NCBI GenBank assembly: GCA_016169945.1
Contig: JADLSH010000220.1
Location: forward strand, 2,356,001-2,420,000
From: Trachythela sp. YZ-2020
Lineage: Eukaryota; Cnidaria; Anthozoa; Malacalcyonacea; Clavulariidae
Direction of reading: 5' to 3'
DNA length: 64,000 nt
Shown here: in pieces, positions 10,474 to 20,121 of the stretch
Numbering within the stretch: the first letter of the stretch is position 1
How the letters are laid out: the number at the start of each line of letters is the position of its first letter
Position numbers and translations under genes: made by a program
The notes under the pieces: generated by a model
The model's database searches: none
Seen by the model: only the letters and a program-made list of their open reading frames with translations
Told to the model about the DNA's origin: nothing

Positions 10474-12798
10474 AGATATTAGTCTGTCTCTGTAGGTAAC
10501 ATCACGAGGAGGGTAGTTCAGAATGAATTTCGTTGCTCTGCGTTGAACGTTCTCTAATAATTTGCGTTGTTTAGCCGAGTAAGGTGACCACACACACGAC
10601 GCGTACAGGCGTACTCAAGCTTAGGTCGTACAACAGCACAATAGAGAAGCTTTCGCGTGTTGGTATCCACAACGTCTCTACCGCACACCCGCTTAATTAG
10701 ACCAAGGGTTTTATTGGCCTTGGTGCATATGTCTTCAATATGATTTGCCCAGGAGAGGTCTTTGGATACGATGACACCCAGGTTAGTGATGTGTGACACA
10801 CTTTCCAGGGGCTTGTCGTTCAGGTGGTATTGGAGTGAAGCGGAAGCGCAGACCTTCTTCCGAGACATGTGCATCACTTTGCACTTGGATGGGTTGAACG
10901 CCATGCCCCAGTCATTACTCCAATTATGAAGGCCTGAAAGATCCGATTGCAATAGTTGGTGGGATGCCGAGTTTATGGGCCTATATAGTTTGGAGTCATC
11001 CGCAAACAATGCAATACTCGAGCCCTGTCCTAGATATTCTGGCATGTCGTTGATGTATACTAGGAACAGGAGGGGTCCTAGGATGGATCCCTGTGGGACT
11101 CCAGAGGTCACGGGGAGCCAGTCGGAAAGGGTCCCATCTAAGGCAACGCGCTGATGTCTGTCACTCAGGTAACTATGAAACCACCGAAGAAGTGAGCCTG
11201 ATATGCCATATTGCTCAAGCTTGTTCAGAAGCATGTGATGTTGAACACGGTCGAAGGCCTTGGACAGGTCTAGGTGGATAGCATCAACCTCTTTCCCACC
11301 AGCTAAGTGATCGAGGATTTCTTGGTAGACGTGGAGTAGTTGAGTTACCGTAGATTTACCCCTTAAGAAACCATGCTGTAGATGGTAGAGACGTGGTGAT
11401 AGATGGGGATAGCAGTGGTTATATACACAGCGTTCAAACGTTTTTGAGATGATAGATAACAGGGAAATAGGTCTATAGTTAGAAGCGAGCGTTGGATCGT
11501 CATTCTTGAACACAGGTGTAACGTTTGCGAGCTTCCAACTAGCAGGAACTATACCCTGGGACAATGAAAGATTATATATATGACAGAGAGATGGTGCGAT
11601 TATGTTAGCCGTCATCTTAAGAAGCTTTCCAGGTATCCCATCAGGTCCGCATGCTTTGCTTGGATCCAAGCCGTCGAGAGTTTTAAAGACTTCGTGTTCT
11701 GTTAGTTGGATGTGAGATAAGGCTGCGTCTGAAGACAATGGAAGATTAGATGTTGTAGTGGTAGCTTGAGCAGGACTAAAGACTGAGTGGAAGAAGGAGT
11801 TCAGTAGATTAGCTTTGTCACGGCTGTCGGTAATAAAAGATTGATTATCTCGAAGGAAGTTCGCGGTGATTTTGACTGACGTAGAGGATTTTACGAAGGA
11901 CCAGAAACGTTTCGGGTTTTCCGTTACAGAGTCTCTGAGTTTAATTGCGTACTCCTTCTTTTTCTGCGAGATAAGTTGTTTGGTTTGGCGTCGAAGATCT
12001 TTAAACTTTTGAGCGTCATGAACACAACCCGTTCTATTGGCTTTTAGTCTTTGCCTGTTTTTTCTCTTAATGAGAGACAATAGCTCTTTATCAATCCATG
12101 GGTGATCATGGATATTTCTGGTCTTAGATTTAGGCACGTGCTGGTTAACAGCGGTCAGAAATACATCACACCAATTTGAGAGAGAGGTATCCACATCATT
12201 AGGTACAAAATACTTGTCCCAAGTGGTGTTCTGGAGTGAGTTGTTCAGACTAAACCAATCTGCTCTTTTAAAGTTGTAGACAGTGCGTTTAATGTCCGGT
12301 TTCTTAGGGACCCTTAGATCTAGATCAAAACCGATGAATTTGTGATCGGTAGAGATTATGTCGTCATAACCATGTAAATTATGTACTTTGTCAGGAATGT
12401 TTGTGAAGATCAAGTCAAGAATGTTGTTGTTTCTCGTTGGAAAGTGAACCAACTGCCACAAGTAATTGTCTTTGACAAATTTAGTAAAGTAGTTGTGCAA
12501 TGATTCGGAAGAGGAGGCAATGCCAGTAGACCAATCAATATCAGGCAGATTAAAATCCCCACAGATGATTATCTGATCGAAATTGAATTGAGAGGCGTGG
12601 CGTAATGACTTTTTAAGTTCTTTCAGATGGTCAAGGTTGGAGTTGGGCGGCCTGTAAAACACGACAGCCAGGATTTTACGCCTAGCTTCAGGTCGAAGTT
12701 CGCATAGTAGAATTTCCGCATCACCTTCTAAGTCTTTACGACGAAGAGTTTGTATAGAATTCTTCACTGCTAGCATAACTCCACCTCCAGTTTTATCC
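10474..12798 (-). mobile_element. Non-LTR retrotransposon fragment, minus strand, with long EEP-RT frame
   Basis: The retroelement coding sequence starts abruptly inside the endonuclease domain at about 12798 (DKTGGGVMLAVKNS). It runs to about 10474, where the usual RT tail (VTYRDRLISL) is replaced by unrelated sequence beginning AGAGGAGATTTTTTAG. Both ends are therefore truncated. The long intact frame indicates a comparatively recent insertion. Confidence 0.88.
10554..12776 (-). CDS. EEP endonuclease (partial)-reverse transcriptase, non-LTR type
   Basis: This is a 740-residue open frame. The first 160 residues are the C-terminal part of an EEP endonuclease: GDFNLPDIDW at about residue 70 and STDHKFIGF near 145, in place of the usual SDH. 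The RT domain follows with ACGPDGIPGKLLK near 375, LSKAFDRVQHH near 500, GVPQGSILGPLLF near 555 and the catalytic FADDSKLY near 588. The tail contains KTLGLIKR and RKLLYCAVVRPKLEYA, typical of CR1/L2/Jockey-type proteins. A change of frame near 10590 continues with WSPYSAKQRKLLENVQRRATKFILNYP. The first Met is internal to the domain because the 5' end is missing. Confidence 0.9.
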   Translation of the reverse strand: MLAVKNSIQTLRRKDLEGDAEILLCELRPEARRKILAVVFYRPPNSNLDHLKELKKSLRHASQFNFDQIIICGDFNLPDIDWSTGIASSSESLHNYFTKFVKDNYLWQLVHFPTRNNNILDLIFTNIPDKVHNLHGYDDIISTDHKFIGFDLDLRVPKKPDIKRTVYNFKRADWFSLNNSLQNTTWDKYFVPNDVDTSLSNWCDVFLTAVNQHVPKSKTRNIHDHPWIDKELLSLIKRKNRQRLKANRTGCVHDAQKFKDLRRQTKQLISQKKKEYAIKLRDSVTENPKRFWSFVKSSTSVKITANFLRDNQSFITDSRDKANLLNSFFHSVFSPAQATTTTSNLPLSSDAALSHIQLTEHEVFKTLDGLDPSKACGPDGIPGKLLKMTANIIAPSLCHIYNLSLSQGIVPASWKLANVTPVFKNDDPTLASNYRPISLLSIISKTFERCVYNHCYPHLSPRLYHLQHGFLRGKSTVTQLLHVYQEILDHLAGGKEVDAIHLDLSKAFDRVQHHMLLNKLEQYGISGSLLRWFHSYLSDRHQRVALDGTLSDWLPVTSGVPQGSILGPLLFLVYINDMPEYLGQGSSIALFADDSKLYRPINSASHQLLQSDLSGLHNWSNDWGMAFNPSKCKVMHMSRKKVCASASLQYHLNDKPLESVSHITNLGVIVSKDLSWANHIEDICTKANKTLGLIKRVCGRDVVDTNTRKLLYCAVVRPKLEYACTRRVCGHLTRLNNANY

Positions 12799-12800
12799 TA

Positions 12801-13788
12801 GCAGGCGTTTGAAAGGGGAGGGTGGGGGAGGAGGGGAGGAGGAAGAAACGGAGGAGGAGGGGAGAAACGGAGGGGGAGAAACGGAGAAGGGGGGAAGAAA
12901 CGGAGAAGGGGGGAGAAAGGGGAGGAAACGCCTGCCATTTCCGCCCACTATCAGCGCTAATTACCCAGCTGTCAAAAATATCAATCAGTGATCAGCGCAA
13001 ATCAGCGCGGGTTTTCCCTGTGAATGTCACGCACGAGTGGCGAGATTTGTTTATGTCTCGAATAACAATTATTTGTCGCAGTTCTCATGTATATTCATGT
13101 CTCAAACTGAAACTCCGAAAAAAGTAGTAAAAAAACGAGGACGACAGCAGAAAGAAGCAAGCGTTAACGATAATTGTAGGTTCTGTGAAAGCAGGCTAAC
13201 ATCTGTTGGTGGAAATAATACCACATTTGAAAATTTGTTCAAGCCATCGCGCAGACAAGAAAGCCTTAATTTGATTCTCGCAGACGCATGCGAATCCATT
13301 GGATTTAAGCTAGCTGCAAGTGAAAGTTTGTCCGGGAGAGTGTGCAGACCTTGTGGAAGAAAAATCAGAAACGCTGCTGAGCTGTATAGCTTTGTAAAGG
13401 AGGCAGTTTCTTCGACAAAAGCGCAAGAAGAAAACACCGTCGCTGCATATGTTGATGACGCTGAAAGAAGCAAGAGACAGCTTCCGAGCACAGTAACCCC
13501 AGAGAGAGATTTAGCCAAGAAATTTCATCAAGGAGATCTTCCCAAGATCTTCAAGAGCTCTCGAAAGAAGATTGTCAGTATGTTCGCCTTCGAAGCGCGC
13601 CATCTTGCATTGATAATGACCGGTGTCAGCCAATCAGATTTTTACGGCCGCCAGCGGCCGTAGAAATGCAAATACATAGGCCTTCACGGCAGGCGTTTCC
13701 TCCCCTTCCTCCCCCGATTCCTTCTTGTTTCGCTTCTCCGTTTCTCCCCCCTCCCCTCCGTTTCCCTCCCCCCCTTTCAAACGCCTGC
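12801..13788 (+). mobile_element. TA-flanked inverted-repeat element with GA-rich termini and a zinc-finger ORF
   Basis: The left end starts GCAGGCGTTTGAAAGGGGAGGG and the right end closes with CCCCCCCTTTCAAACGCCTGC. A second, inner copy of the 12-mer (GGAAACGCCTGC at about 12926 and GCAGGCGTTTCC at about 13690) makes each arm itself a small inverted unit of 110-140 bp. TA lies outside both ends (12799-12800 and 13789-13790), consistent with a TA target duplication. The arms are extreme purine/pyrimidine tracts. Between them is the CxxC reading frame at 13097-13663. Confidence 0.65.
13097..13663 (+). CDS. Zinc-binding CxxC...CxxC (ZAD-like) protein, probable first exon
   Basis: This is a 188-codon frame from ATG at 13097. 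Upstream in-frame codons lack an ATG. A basic N-terminus (PKKVVKKRGRQQK) precedes CRFCESR at about residue 27, and VCRPCGRKIRNAAELYSFVK follows about 60 residues later. This C-x2-C ~60 C-x2-C spacing is like the ZAD class of treble-clef domains and like the N-terminus of the gene at 56.45 kb. The rest (RQLPSTVTPERDLAKKF) is low-complexity. The frame probably continues in a lost exon, with a possible GTCAGT donor near 13574. It lies wholly inside the TIR element, so it is more likely transposon-derived or captured than a free host gene. The name of the family is inference. Confidence 0.5.
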   Translation: MSQTETPKKVVKKRGRQQKEASVNDNCRFCESRLTSVGGNNTTFENLFKPSRRQESLNLILADACESIGFKLAASESLSGRVCRPCGRKIRNAAELYSFVKEAVSSTKAQEENTVAAYVDDAERSKRQLPSTVTPERDLAKKFHQGDLPKIFKSSRKKIVSMFAFEARHLALIMTGVSQSDFYGRQRP

Positions 13789-13790
13789 TA

Positions 13791-13940
13791 CGCAGGCTAC
13801 GGACTGCGTAGTGCGGACTGTAAAGTTCGGACTCTAGATTGCGAGACTTAAGTGCCGACTCCGGAGTGCAGACTCCATGGCCCAGTATGCAGGGTCTTGA
13901 ATGCGGTCTCCGGAGTGCGGACTGTGGAGTCTTGAGCTGG
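13791..13940. repeat. Second block of GGAGTGCGGACTCC-like satellite
   Basis: Imperfect repeats of the same GC-rich motif as at 4331-4810 (TACGGACTGCGTAGTGCGGA..., CTCCGGAGTGCGGACTGTGG). Placement directly beside a transposon end at both this site and 4.8 kb suggests the satellite is often co-located with mobile elements. Confidence 0.75.
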
Positions 13941-13945
13941 ATACT

Positions 13946-15200
13946 AAATATCATGATTTATTACTTGAACTTGAATTTAAGAAGGCGATTGAAGCTTAAG
14001 TAAATAAACTCGTCGGGAATCTTAAAGCTGACATACAGGAACTGCGATATGAGAATGGTTTTTTGAAATCAAAGCCGCTTTTGTTTAAAAACTCCACGCC
14101 TAAAGTAAAACCAGAGAACAATGACATAGCCCCCTTTGGTACAATTATCATTCCTGATGAACTGATAGCCATTGTTGATAAGCAGCCCCCTGATTTAAAT
14201 ACAGATTTGAATATAAATACTTCTCCCCCAGTTAGCAATAAGATTCCTTGGGCAGACAAATGGTCAGCGTGCAATTCCTAGATGAATTCAGTCATTGGTC
14301 GTATTGAGTCAAGAAAATAACCTAGTATCAATCCACTGAGAATGTCACGTATGAACGATATTACTGATCGTAATTGCGCTCTCCTAGCCAACGATTCCCC
14401 CCCAACACCTAGTACCATGCCAATTTTTTAGACGGAGTGGCTACTGTTTAAAGGGTCCGTTGTGTGACCTCCCGTTGTGCTCAATTTTCCAAAAACCCAC
14501 AGCAATACTCTTAACACTCGTTGGACCATACATCTTATCCATATATATTATAACCCAATACTAAACATTACCCTTTCCCGTGAATCCAAGCCATTTCCCC
14601 CCGTTTCAATCCCCACAATGTTATCACACGTTTCGACCATTTTCATACCCATTACCTCTGATGTCCATACCGACAAGACCCCCATTATATTAATGCAAGA
14701 TAATCAGAATCTCAAAGAGATAATCAGTGTCAGAGAATTTTAAGGGAATTGTCAGGCTATACCGGTTCATATTACAAATCGTGATCCTCTCTCTATGAAA
14801 CGTGAACGATCTACTGCTAATAAACATGTAAATAATGCTCATCTGGAAAACTGTGTTCAAATTAAAAATAATAATAAGGAAATGGGTTCATTGAGAAAAA
14901 GCAATGCTATACGTGAATGCAAGATCTGTCAATCAAGATCTGGAGAATAAAATTGACATTTGTGTAGTTTTAAGTTATTGAGACATGGTCAACGGACATA
15001 GATTTCGTGAGCATAGCAGCGTTGTCATCACCTGGGTATTATTTTAAAAGTGTTGCTGGACAATCTGATCGTAGAGGTGGAGGGACTGGAGTGTTGTATA
15101 GTGAATTTGTCAAAATCACATTTATAAATGGGGAATGGAACTGTACAATCGCTAATAATACTGAGAAAATAATTGCTGTTTACCGCCCGCCATACTCTAC
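13946..15200 (+). mobile_element. 5' remnant of a non-LTR retrotransposon (ORF1 and start of EEP)
   Basis: A coiled-coil-like ORF1 segment is readable at about 13990-14281 (LVGNLKADIQELRYENGFLK, then the frame to WADKWSACNS). A broken middle part follows (14281-14990). An endonuclease piece lies at about 14985-15200 (WSTDIDFVSIAALSSPGYYF, RRGGGTGVLYSEF, IIAVYRPPYS). The EEP motifs end abruptly at a minisatellite. ORF1 with a coiled coil followed by EEP is the standard order in CR1/L2 elements. No RT follows, so only the 5' portion survives. Confidence 0.7.
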
Positions 15201-15512
15201 ATGGAGCTAAGCTCGCTCGATATGGAGCTAAGCTCGCTCGATATGGAGCTAAGCTCGTTCGATTTGGAGCTAAGCTCGTTCGAAATGGAGCTAAGCTCGC
15301 TGGGCTCGGAGGTATATATACTAGGCTCGGAGATATACACTAAGCTTGGCTCGTGCCTATCCTTACATCTTAGAGCTCGGCTCGGGCCTATCCTTAATCT
15401 TAGAGCTCGGCTCGGGCCTATCCTTACATCTTAGAGCTCGGCTCGAAGCTAAGCTCGCTCTATATGGAGGTCAGCTCGCTCGATATGAAGCTACCCTAGC
15501 TCGATATTCAGT
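15201..15512. repeat. Compound minisatellite (21-bp and 29/30-bp units)
   Basis: Five tandem copies of a 21-bp unit beginning ATGGAGCTAAGCTCG span 15201-15305. They are followed by about three copies of a 29/30-bp unit beginning GAGCTCGGCTCGGGCCTATC (about 15350-15447) and by degenerate copies of the first unit to about 15512. All units share GAGCTCGGCTCG or AGCTCGCTCG, so the two arrays probably have a common origin. Confidence 0.9.
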
Positions 15513-15543
15513 TATTCAATTTTAGGATTGAATGATTCACTCC

Positions 15544-15670
15544 TAGTCACAGTCACAGTCACAGTCACAGTCACAGTCACAGTCACAGTCACAGTCACAG
15601 TCACAGTCACAGTCACAGTCACAGTCACAGTCACAGTCATAGTCATAGTCATAGTCATAGTCATAGTCAT
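15544..15670. repeat. (AGTCAC)n / (AGTCAT)n hexanucleotide microsatellite
   Basis: About twenty uninterrupted hexamer copies. The first part is AGTCAC and the second is AGTCAT, as if a C-to-T variant had expanded. Val-Thr and Met-Thr repeat frames on both strands are artefacts of the repeat. Confidence 0.97.
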
Positions 15671-15719
15671 GGTCTTTGTCATAGTCATGGCCTTTGTCAT
15701 ACAAATTGGATAATAGTAT

Positions 15720-16332
15720 TTAAATTGGATTTAATTAATAATAATAATTATATTTACAAATTGGATTATGAACTTTGTCAAAACCACTAAAAATAGACAA
15801 CATAGTTTATAAAAATCTATGGAACACCACCTTACTATTATCATATTTACTACATATATAATATGTTAACTGAAAATCTGTTGCTTAAACAGCTAAAATT
15901 ATTTGAAAATATTATATTTACAACCTGTTATTTAGTTCGCAAATAGATAAAACACTTATCATTTATAAGACAGCTAGACAGGTTATGAAATATATTATTC
16001 AATATTTTAAACTTATTACCAAATAATCAACATATTCTGTCCCGGATATGCATTCGTTTACCTCCTTTTACGAGGACATCAATGCTGGTCATTCCAATAA
16101 CTCTTAATTAGTTAATATCATAATACAGTCCGCATTTCAAAGTTTGCAATCCGAAGCCGGCTGTCCGCAGTCCTCAATCCGCAGTTTAGGTAATTCGCAA
16201 AACGACTGCAACCTCCCCCCTCACCTATATTTATAAAACAGAAATTTATTCATGTATGAGCCCCTCCATGTATAAGCCACAGATTAAAGGGGTATATATA
16301 AGCCCATCAATTCTTCTATCACTGTTCTGCAG
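15720..16332. other. AT-rich non-coding, upstream of the PAN exon
   Basis: No gene is visible. Short segments near 16128-16190 (CAGTCCGCATTTC, GTCCGCAGTCC) resemble the reverse complement of the GC-rich satellite. The upstream exon that should supply the first base of the PAN codon was not found here. Confidence 0.35.
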
Positions 16333-16559
16333 GTCACCGGCTTACTGGGCACGTAATCCTCAAATATAATACACCGGAAGCTTTGGAATGTGCTTTAAAT
16401 TGCCTGGCAGAGCGTCCTGCTTGCAAATCAATTAATTTCAACAAAGGAAAAACTGCAGGTTCTTCCAAGAATTGTGAGCTGAACAACGCCACGAAGTCGA
16501 CATATCCTAAGGATTTTCACGTTACGCAATACTTCGATTGCTACGAAATAATAGAAAAG
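16333..16559 (+). CDS. PAN/Apple domain exon of an extracellular protein
   Basis: This is a 227-nt exon between an acceptor (TTCTGCAG at 16332) and a donor (AAG/GTATTT at 16560). It enters in phase 1 and leaves in phase 0. The encoded residues (LTGHVILKYNTPEALECALN, CLAERPACKSINFNKGK, CELNNATKS, FHVTQYFDCYE) follow the PAN/Apple pattern: Cys at the helix, a Cys pair, a conserved SINFN strand, CELNN and an aromatic C-terminal strand. PAN modules mediate protein or carbohydrate contacts in secreted or membrane proteins and are abundant in cnidarians. The in-frame continuation at 17116 and the F5/8C exon at 29393 suggest one gene or gene cluster. Confidence 0.8.
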
Positions 16560-17115
16560 GTATTTTTATTAAGTGTGATTTTGGAAAGTACGGGTGACAC
16601 GTGCGGTTAGCGCGCTGCCCTTTCCCGCCCGAGTCAAGCCTGCTAGTGTAAGTCGAGAGCAGATATTGACTTAGGTTGAGTGAGTATCAACCCTGTACTT
16701 GAAACTCATGTCAGTAGAAGTGTATTTGGTTTTCTCCTGCGCTTCGAGGGTTTTCTCCTTTCCAAGCTCACCAAAAACTGAACGTGCGTTGTTCCTCGCT
16801 GTGTATCTTTCCTCGCGCGCGTTTTCGTTACATCCCCTCCACACAAGGTCCGCTACACAGGATACTAGTAGAACAAGTCCATCAGTAAGTTGTGAAGATA
16901 CAGCACAGTTGCTTCAATGTAAAATAATTTTATTCTAGTATAGTACGTGTAAACTGTTTTTTAAAAGAATTTAAAATACTCTCTGTCGCCTTCTGCCGAC
17001 ATATGCGACTTAACAGAAACTGAGCCGATTTAGTCGCAATTTAAAGCAAGCTAAGCTACGAGTTAAGGCGATTTACTTTAAAGAAACGAACCTTATATAT
17101 GTCCCCTAATTGTAG

Positions 17116-17284
17116 AGAAGCCAAGCAGGCAAGCCAGTAGAACCCAAACCAACCAAGCGAGTCACAACAACATCACCTAAGCAAGCTACGACGAAGAAGC
17201 CAGATGAAACCACGACCGCATTGATTATAAGAACAACAACCGCACTGGCCATCACAATGACAACAGCGCTGGTTGCTACAAATG
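17116..17284 (+). CDS. Thr-rich linker exon following the PAN domain
   Basis: This is a 169-nt exon between acceptor TTGTAG (ending 17115) and donor ATG/GTATGA (17285). It enters in phase 0, exactly matching the PAN exon's end, and leaves in phase 1. The 56 residues are Thr/Lys/Pro-rich (KRVTTTSPKQATTKKPDETT and TTTALAITMTTALVATN), as expected for an O-glycosylated mucin-like spacer between extracellular modules. The hydrophobic, Thr-rich end could also be the start of a membrane segment. The fit of splice sites and phase is the main evidence. Confidence 0.65.
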
Positions 17285-17584
17285 GTATGATTATTTTATT
17301 TTATTTTAAAGGGTTTTTGTAGATGGAATGTTCTAACCAGGACCACTTGCAACAATAGGCCCTCCGGTATGAACTAATGAACTAAACCAGCGCCCTTGCA
17401 TGCGAAATTTCCTTCTACCAAAACTTTCCAATATTCTGTTATATCGAGAAGTAATGGTAAAGTTCAAAATTTTTAGAATGTTGACCATTATGATGATTTG
17501 AAAGGTACTGTTGTATAAGCCAATCCGAAATTGACGAAGGGATTGGAAACGACTGCTAAAACTGAGGAATGAAATGATCACTCC

Positions 17585-17705
17585 GAAATTTGATGGTCAA
17601 ATTATACGAACACCTCTCTAATACGGGCACCTCTTTAATACGAACACCTCTCTAATACGGGCACCTCCCTAGTATGGGCACCTCTCCAATACCGGCACCG
17701 TTTTT
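17585..17705. repeat. 17-bp tandem repeat (ACCTCTCTAATACGGGC)
   Basis: About six tandem copies of a 17-bp unit lie between 17608 and 17705, alternating GGGCACCTCTTTAATAC and GAACACCTCTCTAATAC types. The unit resembles subterminal repeats of pogo/Tigger-type transposons from invertebrates, but that link is recalled and was not tested. No transposase is present. Confidence 0.8.
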
Positions 17706-18297
17706 GCCAAGGGAGGAAAACCAGAGTACCCGAAGGAAAACCCTGGAAGCACAAGAGAGAACCAACTAATCTCAACTTACATGAGTTTATCAAGCATACT
17801 GACATTACTCAACCTGAGTAAATCCGTGCCCTCAACCTGCTGTATAGCCGGCTTAACTCAGAGGTAAGGGCAGCGCGCTAACGTCGTCTGCCGACCCTGC
17901 TTCCCTGGACGAGCTATGAACCCCCGGCCTATTTAAGCCCATGCTAATCAATGTACAATTATTCATGTTGTGATCATGCGGATGTTGTCTAAGTTGCCAG
18001 ACTAGCTTGCTATATCAGAGAAATGACTTCTACAGACTTGTAAATAAATGTTTAAATTTGTGATACTATTTAAATTATCTCCTTGATATAATGATATTTA
18101 TTGCTAAAATCTAATACAAAAATCTATCTTTTGTTCCAATGCAACTTTAGTATCAATACATGTTTTAATTTTGTACAGTATGCTATAGATTTAAGAGCTT
18201 AAATTTCTTATGGTTTCTCATTTGTTTGACTCAAGTGAGGCTTTTGCTGGAAGAGCTGAAAAGTGAAATTGTTTCAAAATTAAGGACATTTTTATGA

Positions 18298-18760
18298 AGT
18301 CGGTCCAGCCCATTGAACTATAAATAAACTGGAACGATAACTCAGGGGGGGAAATTGAAGCCAGCTTAATTCAGTTTTTCTGAGGTTTGAGTTGAAATAC
18401 TTAACGCCGAACATTGGGCTGTATATGAAATTGAAGCTATTAAAAAGTTCTATTTGATATAAAAACTTCAAGACTTTAGGTAAAAAGGAAATACTTAAAA
18501 CTTTGAGGGAAAATTTGCCGTATTTTACAAAATTGCGGTTGTTTTTGTATTTTTTAAGTATTTCCATTTTGCCTAAAGTCTTGAAGTTTTTATATAAAAT
18601 AGAACTTTTTAATAGCTTCAATTTCATATACAGCCCAATGTTCGGCGTTAAGTATTTCAACTCAAACCTCAGAAAAACTAGCTTGGCTTCAACGAATCAT
18701 AGGACTTGATCATAGGAGTTAGCGTTCCAGTTTACTTAGAGTTCACTGGTCCAGCCTGTC
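18298..18760. mobile_element. Palindromic MITE-like element
   Basis: The two halves are inverted copies. CTGAGGTTTGAGTTGAAATA near 18380 pairs with TATTTCAACTCAAACCTCAG near 18655. The pairing continues inward through ACTTCAAGACTTTAGG and outward through AAACTGGAACG/CGTTCCAGTTT to GGTCCAGC / ACTGGTCCAGCC. The centre is near 18520. Open frames on both strands here are mirror images caused by the palindrome. Confidence 0.8.
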
Positions 18761-19150
18761 TAATTGGTTTCATATAAACAGCTCCACCCCCTCAGTGCTA
18801 CTCATTTCATAATCTCAGCTCAATCGGAAAGTACTTGGGTCCATTACTTTGACAGATGCCATTTCTTCCAGAATGATCACCAAAAGGCATACCCAAACAT
18901 ATAGAGTTTAGTCAGGGCTGCAACACTATAATCCAACCAAAAGTAATTTGCATTCGATTGGTATATAATGAAATACAGTAATTTATAATTATATCTCAAA
19001 CTCATTAATTATTCATGAGAATATTAGCTAATCATAATGCTCTATATTGGTCAGGTGATCATACTGGATACCTGGTAAATTCTCCATCGCATTGAAAGCC
19101 GGGGAGGGTTTTGATATCAGCAGGGAAGAGTTGGGGCTGAATGAATGAAA

Positions 19151-19223
19151 TGAATGTATTTTGATCCAGTCCTAGGACTGGATTAATTTTGATCCAGTTC
19201 TAGGACTGGATCAAAATTCATTC
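19151..19223. repeat. Double hairpin of TTTTGATCCAGT...CTAGGACTGG
   Basis: GAATGTATTTTGATCCAGTC at the left pairs with GACTGGATCAAAATTCATTC-like sequence at the right. Each half contains its own palindrome CCAGTCCTAGGACTGG / CCAGTTCTAGGACTGG. It forms a cruciform-prone structure of about 73 bp. Confidence 0.75.
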
Positions 19224-19411
19224 TTCCGTCGACGGGAGTAAACTATTGAAATGCAATCGCTAAAACATAAGCAAATTAAAGCAAATGAGATTGATATTAG
19301 TTGCCATTTATTAACCTTAAACATATCATCACATTGGAACACACAACAAGAAGGCATTTTTTGCCTTTTAACACAACTACAGTATATCATGTTTATACTT
19401 TAGCTAACAGA

Positions 19412-20121
19412 TTACATTTGATATTGATTAATTGTCACATTGCAGTTTCCACTGATATTTACTGGATTGCCGTACGATCGGTTATTTGCAGATCGTGCAA
19501 CATTATTATTCAAAAATATTTGCTCATCGCTCAAACCACACAATAAAGAAACAATATCATCAACCTTCAATTCTGTTAATTCTGACTCATTTTGCACGCT
19601 GACTAGTATATTATCACTAGATTTCACTTCATTGTGTTCAGTTTCATGTATTTCCGTATTAGACTGCTTTAACTGACCGGGTGGATTCAAAATGTTTGAA
19701 ACATATTTCTCCTGGTCCTTGCAGCTCCTTTATATCCTAAAAGTGCATCACTAACATGACCACTTCGGCTCCGTATAAGCTTAAAAGTTCTACCTGGATA
19801 CCGTTCACCTTTCTTGTTCGCTACTCCTTGAACGAATTTTCCAAGCCAAAAATCTAACGACACTGGCGTCATTTTGTCGCAGCTATTGACATCCAAGTCT
19901 TGAACATTATCTAACGATACGCTCAAGCTCGTTTCTTCAAAAATTGCACTATGATTCTCTCTTGCTCGTATCCACGTTCTAAATATATTAACTGCCCACT
20001 TATTTTTGTAGCGTGTCGAGATCGGTACCGCATTTCGTAACAATTCTCCTTCTTCCTCGCAGCTTCGCGATTTACGAAAACGTTTAGCAGGACATTCCTC
20101 ATCATTTTCATTCGAAGCCAT
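19412..20121 (-). pseudogene. Crypton-like/KIAA1958-like protein lacking its recombinase core
   Basis: The frame from ATG at 20121 reads an acidic/basic start (MASNENDEECPAKRFRKS). It then reads KWAVNIFRTWIRAREN, FWLGKFVQGVANKKGERYPG and TFKLIRSRSG, a pattern like the N-terminal region of tyrosine-recombinase-derived KIAA1958/QRICH1-type proteins (WAVxxFxxW...LxxWLxKFVxEvrkkdGxxYP). After a frameshift near 19688, a second segment (19690-19412) ends ISGNCNVTINQYQM, like the C-termini of such proteins. The catalytic R...HxxR...Y core expected between the two is absent. The family match is from memory, so it is moderate. Confidence 0.5.

Noticed and set aside
11093..11281. Plus-strand frame of 62 codons inside the retroelement
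   Set aside because: Shadow of the minus-strand reverse transcriptase frame.
12809..13127. Gly/Glu/Arg-rich frames and a matching minus-strand frame at 13634-13954
   Set aside because: They translate the purine-rich inverted arms of the 12801-13788 element and the adjacent satellite, so they are composition artefacts.
15512..15713. Val-Thr and Met-Thr repeat frames on both strands
   Set aside because: Pure translation of the (AGTCAC)n/(AGTCAT)n microsatellite; no start context, domain or exon structure.
18292..18709. Two similar proteins on opposite strands sharing FNFIYSPMFGVKYFNSNLRK
   Set aside because: The identity arises because the sequence is a palindrome; neither strand has other coding signs.
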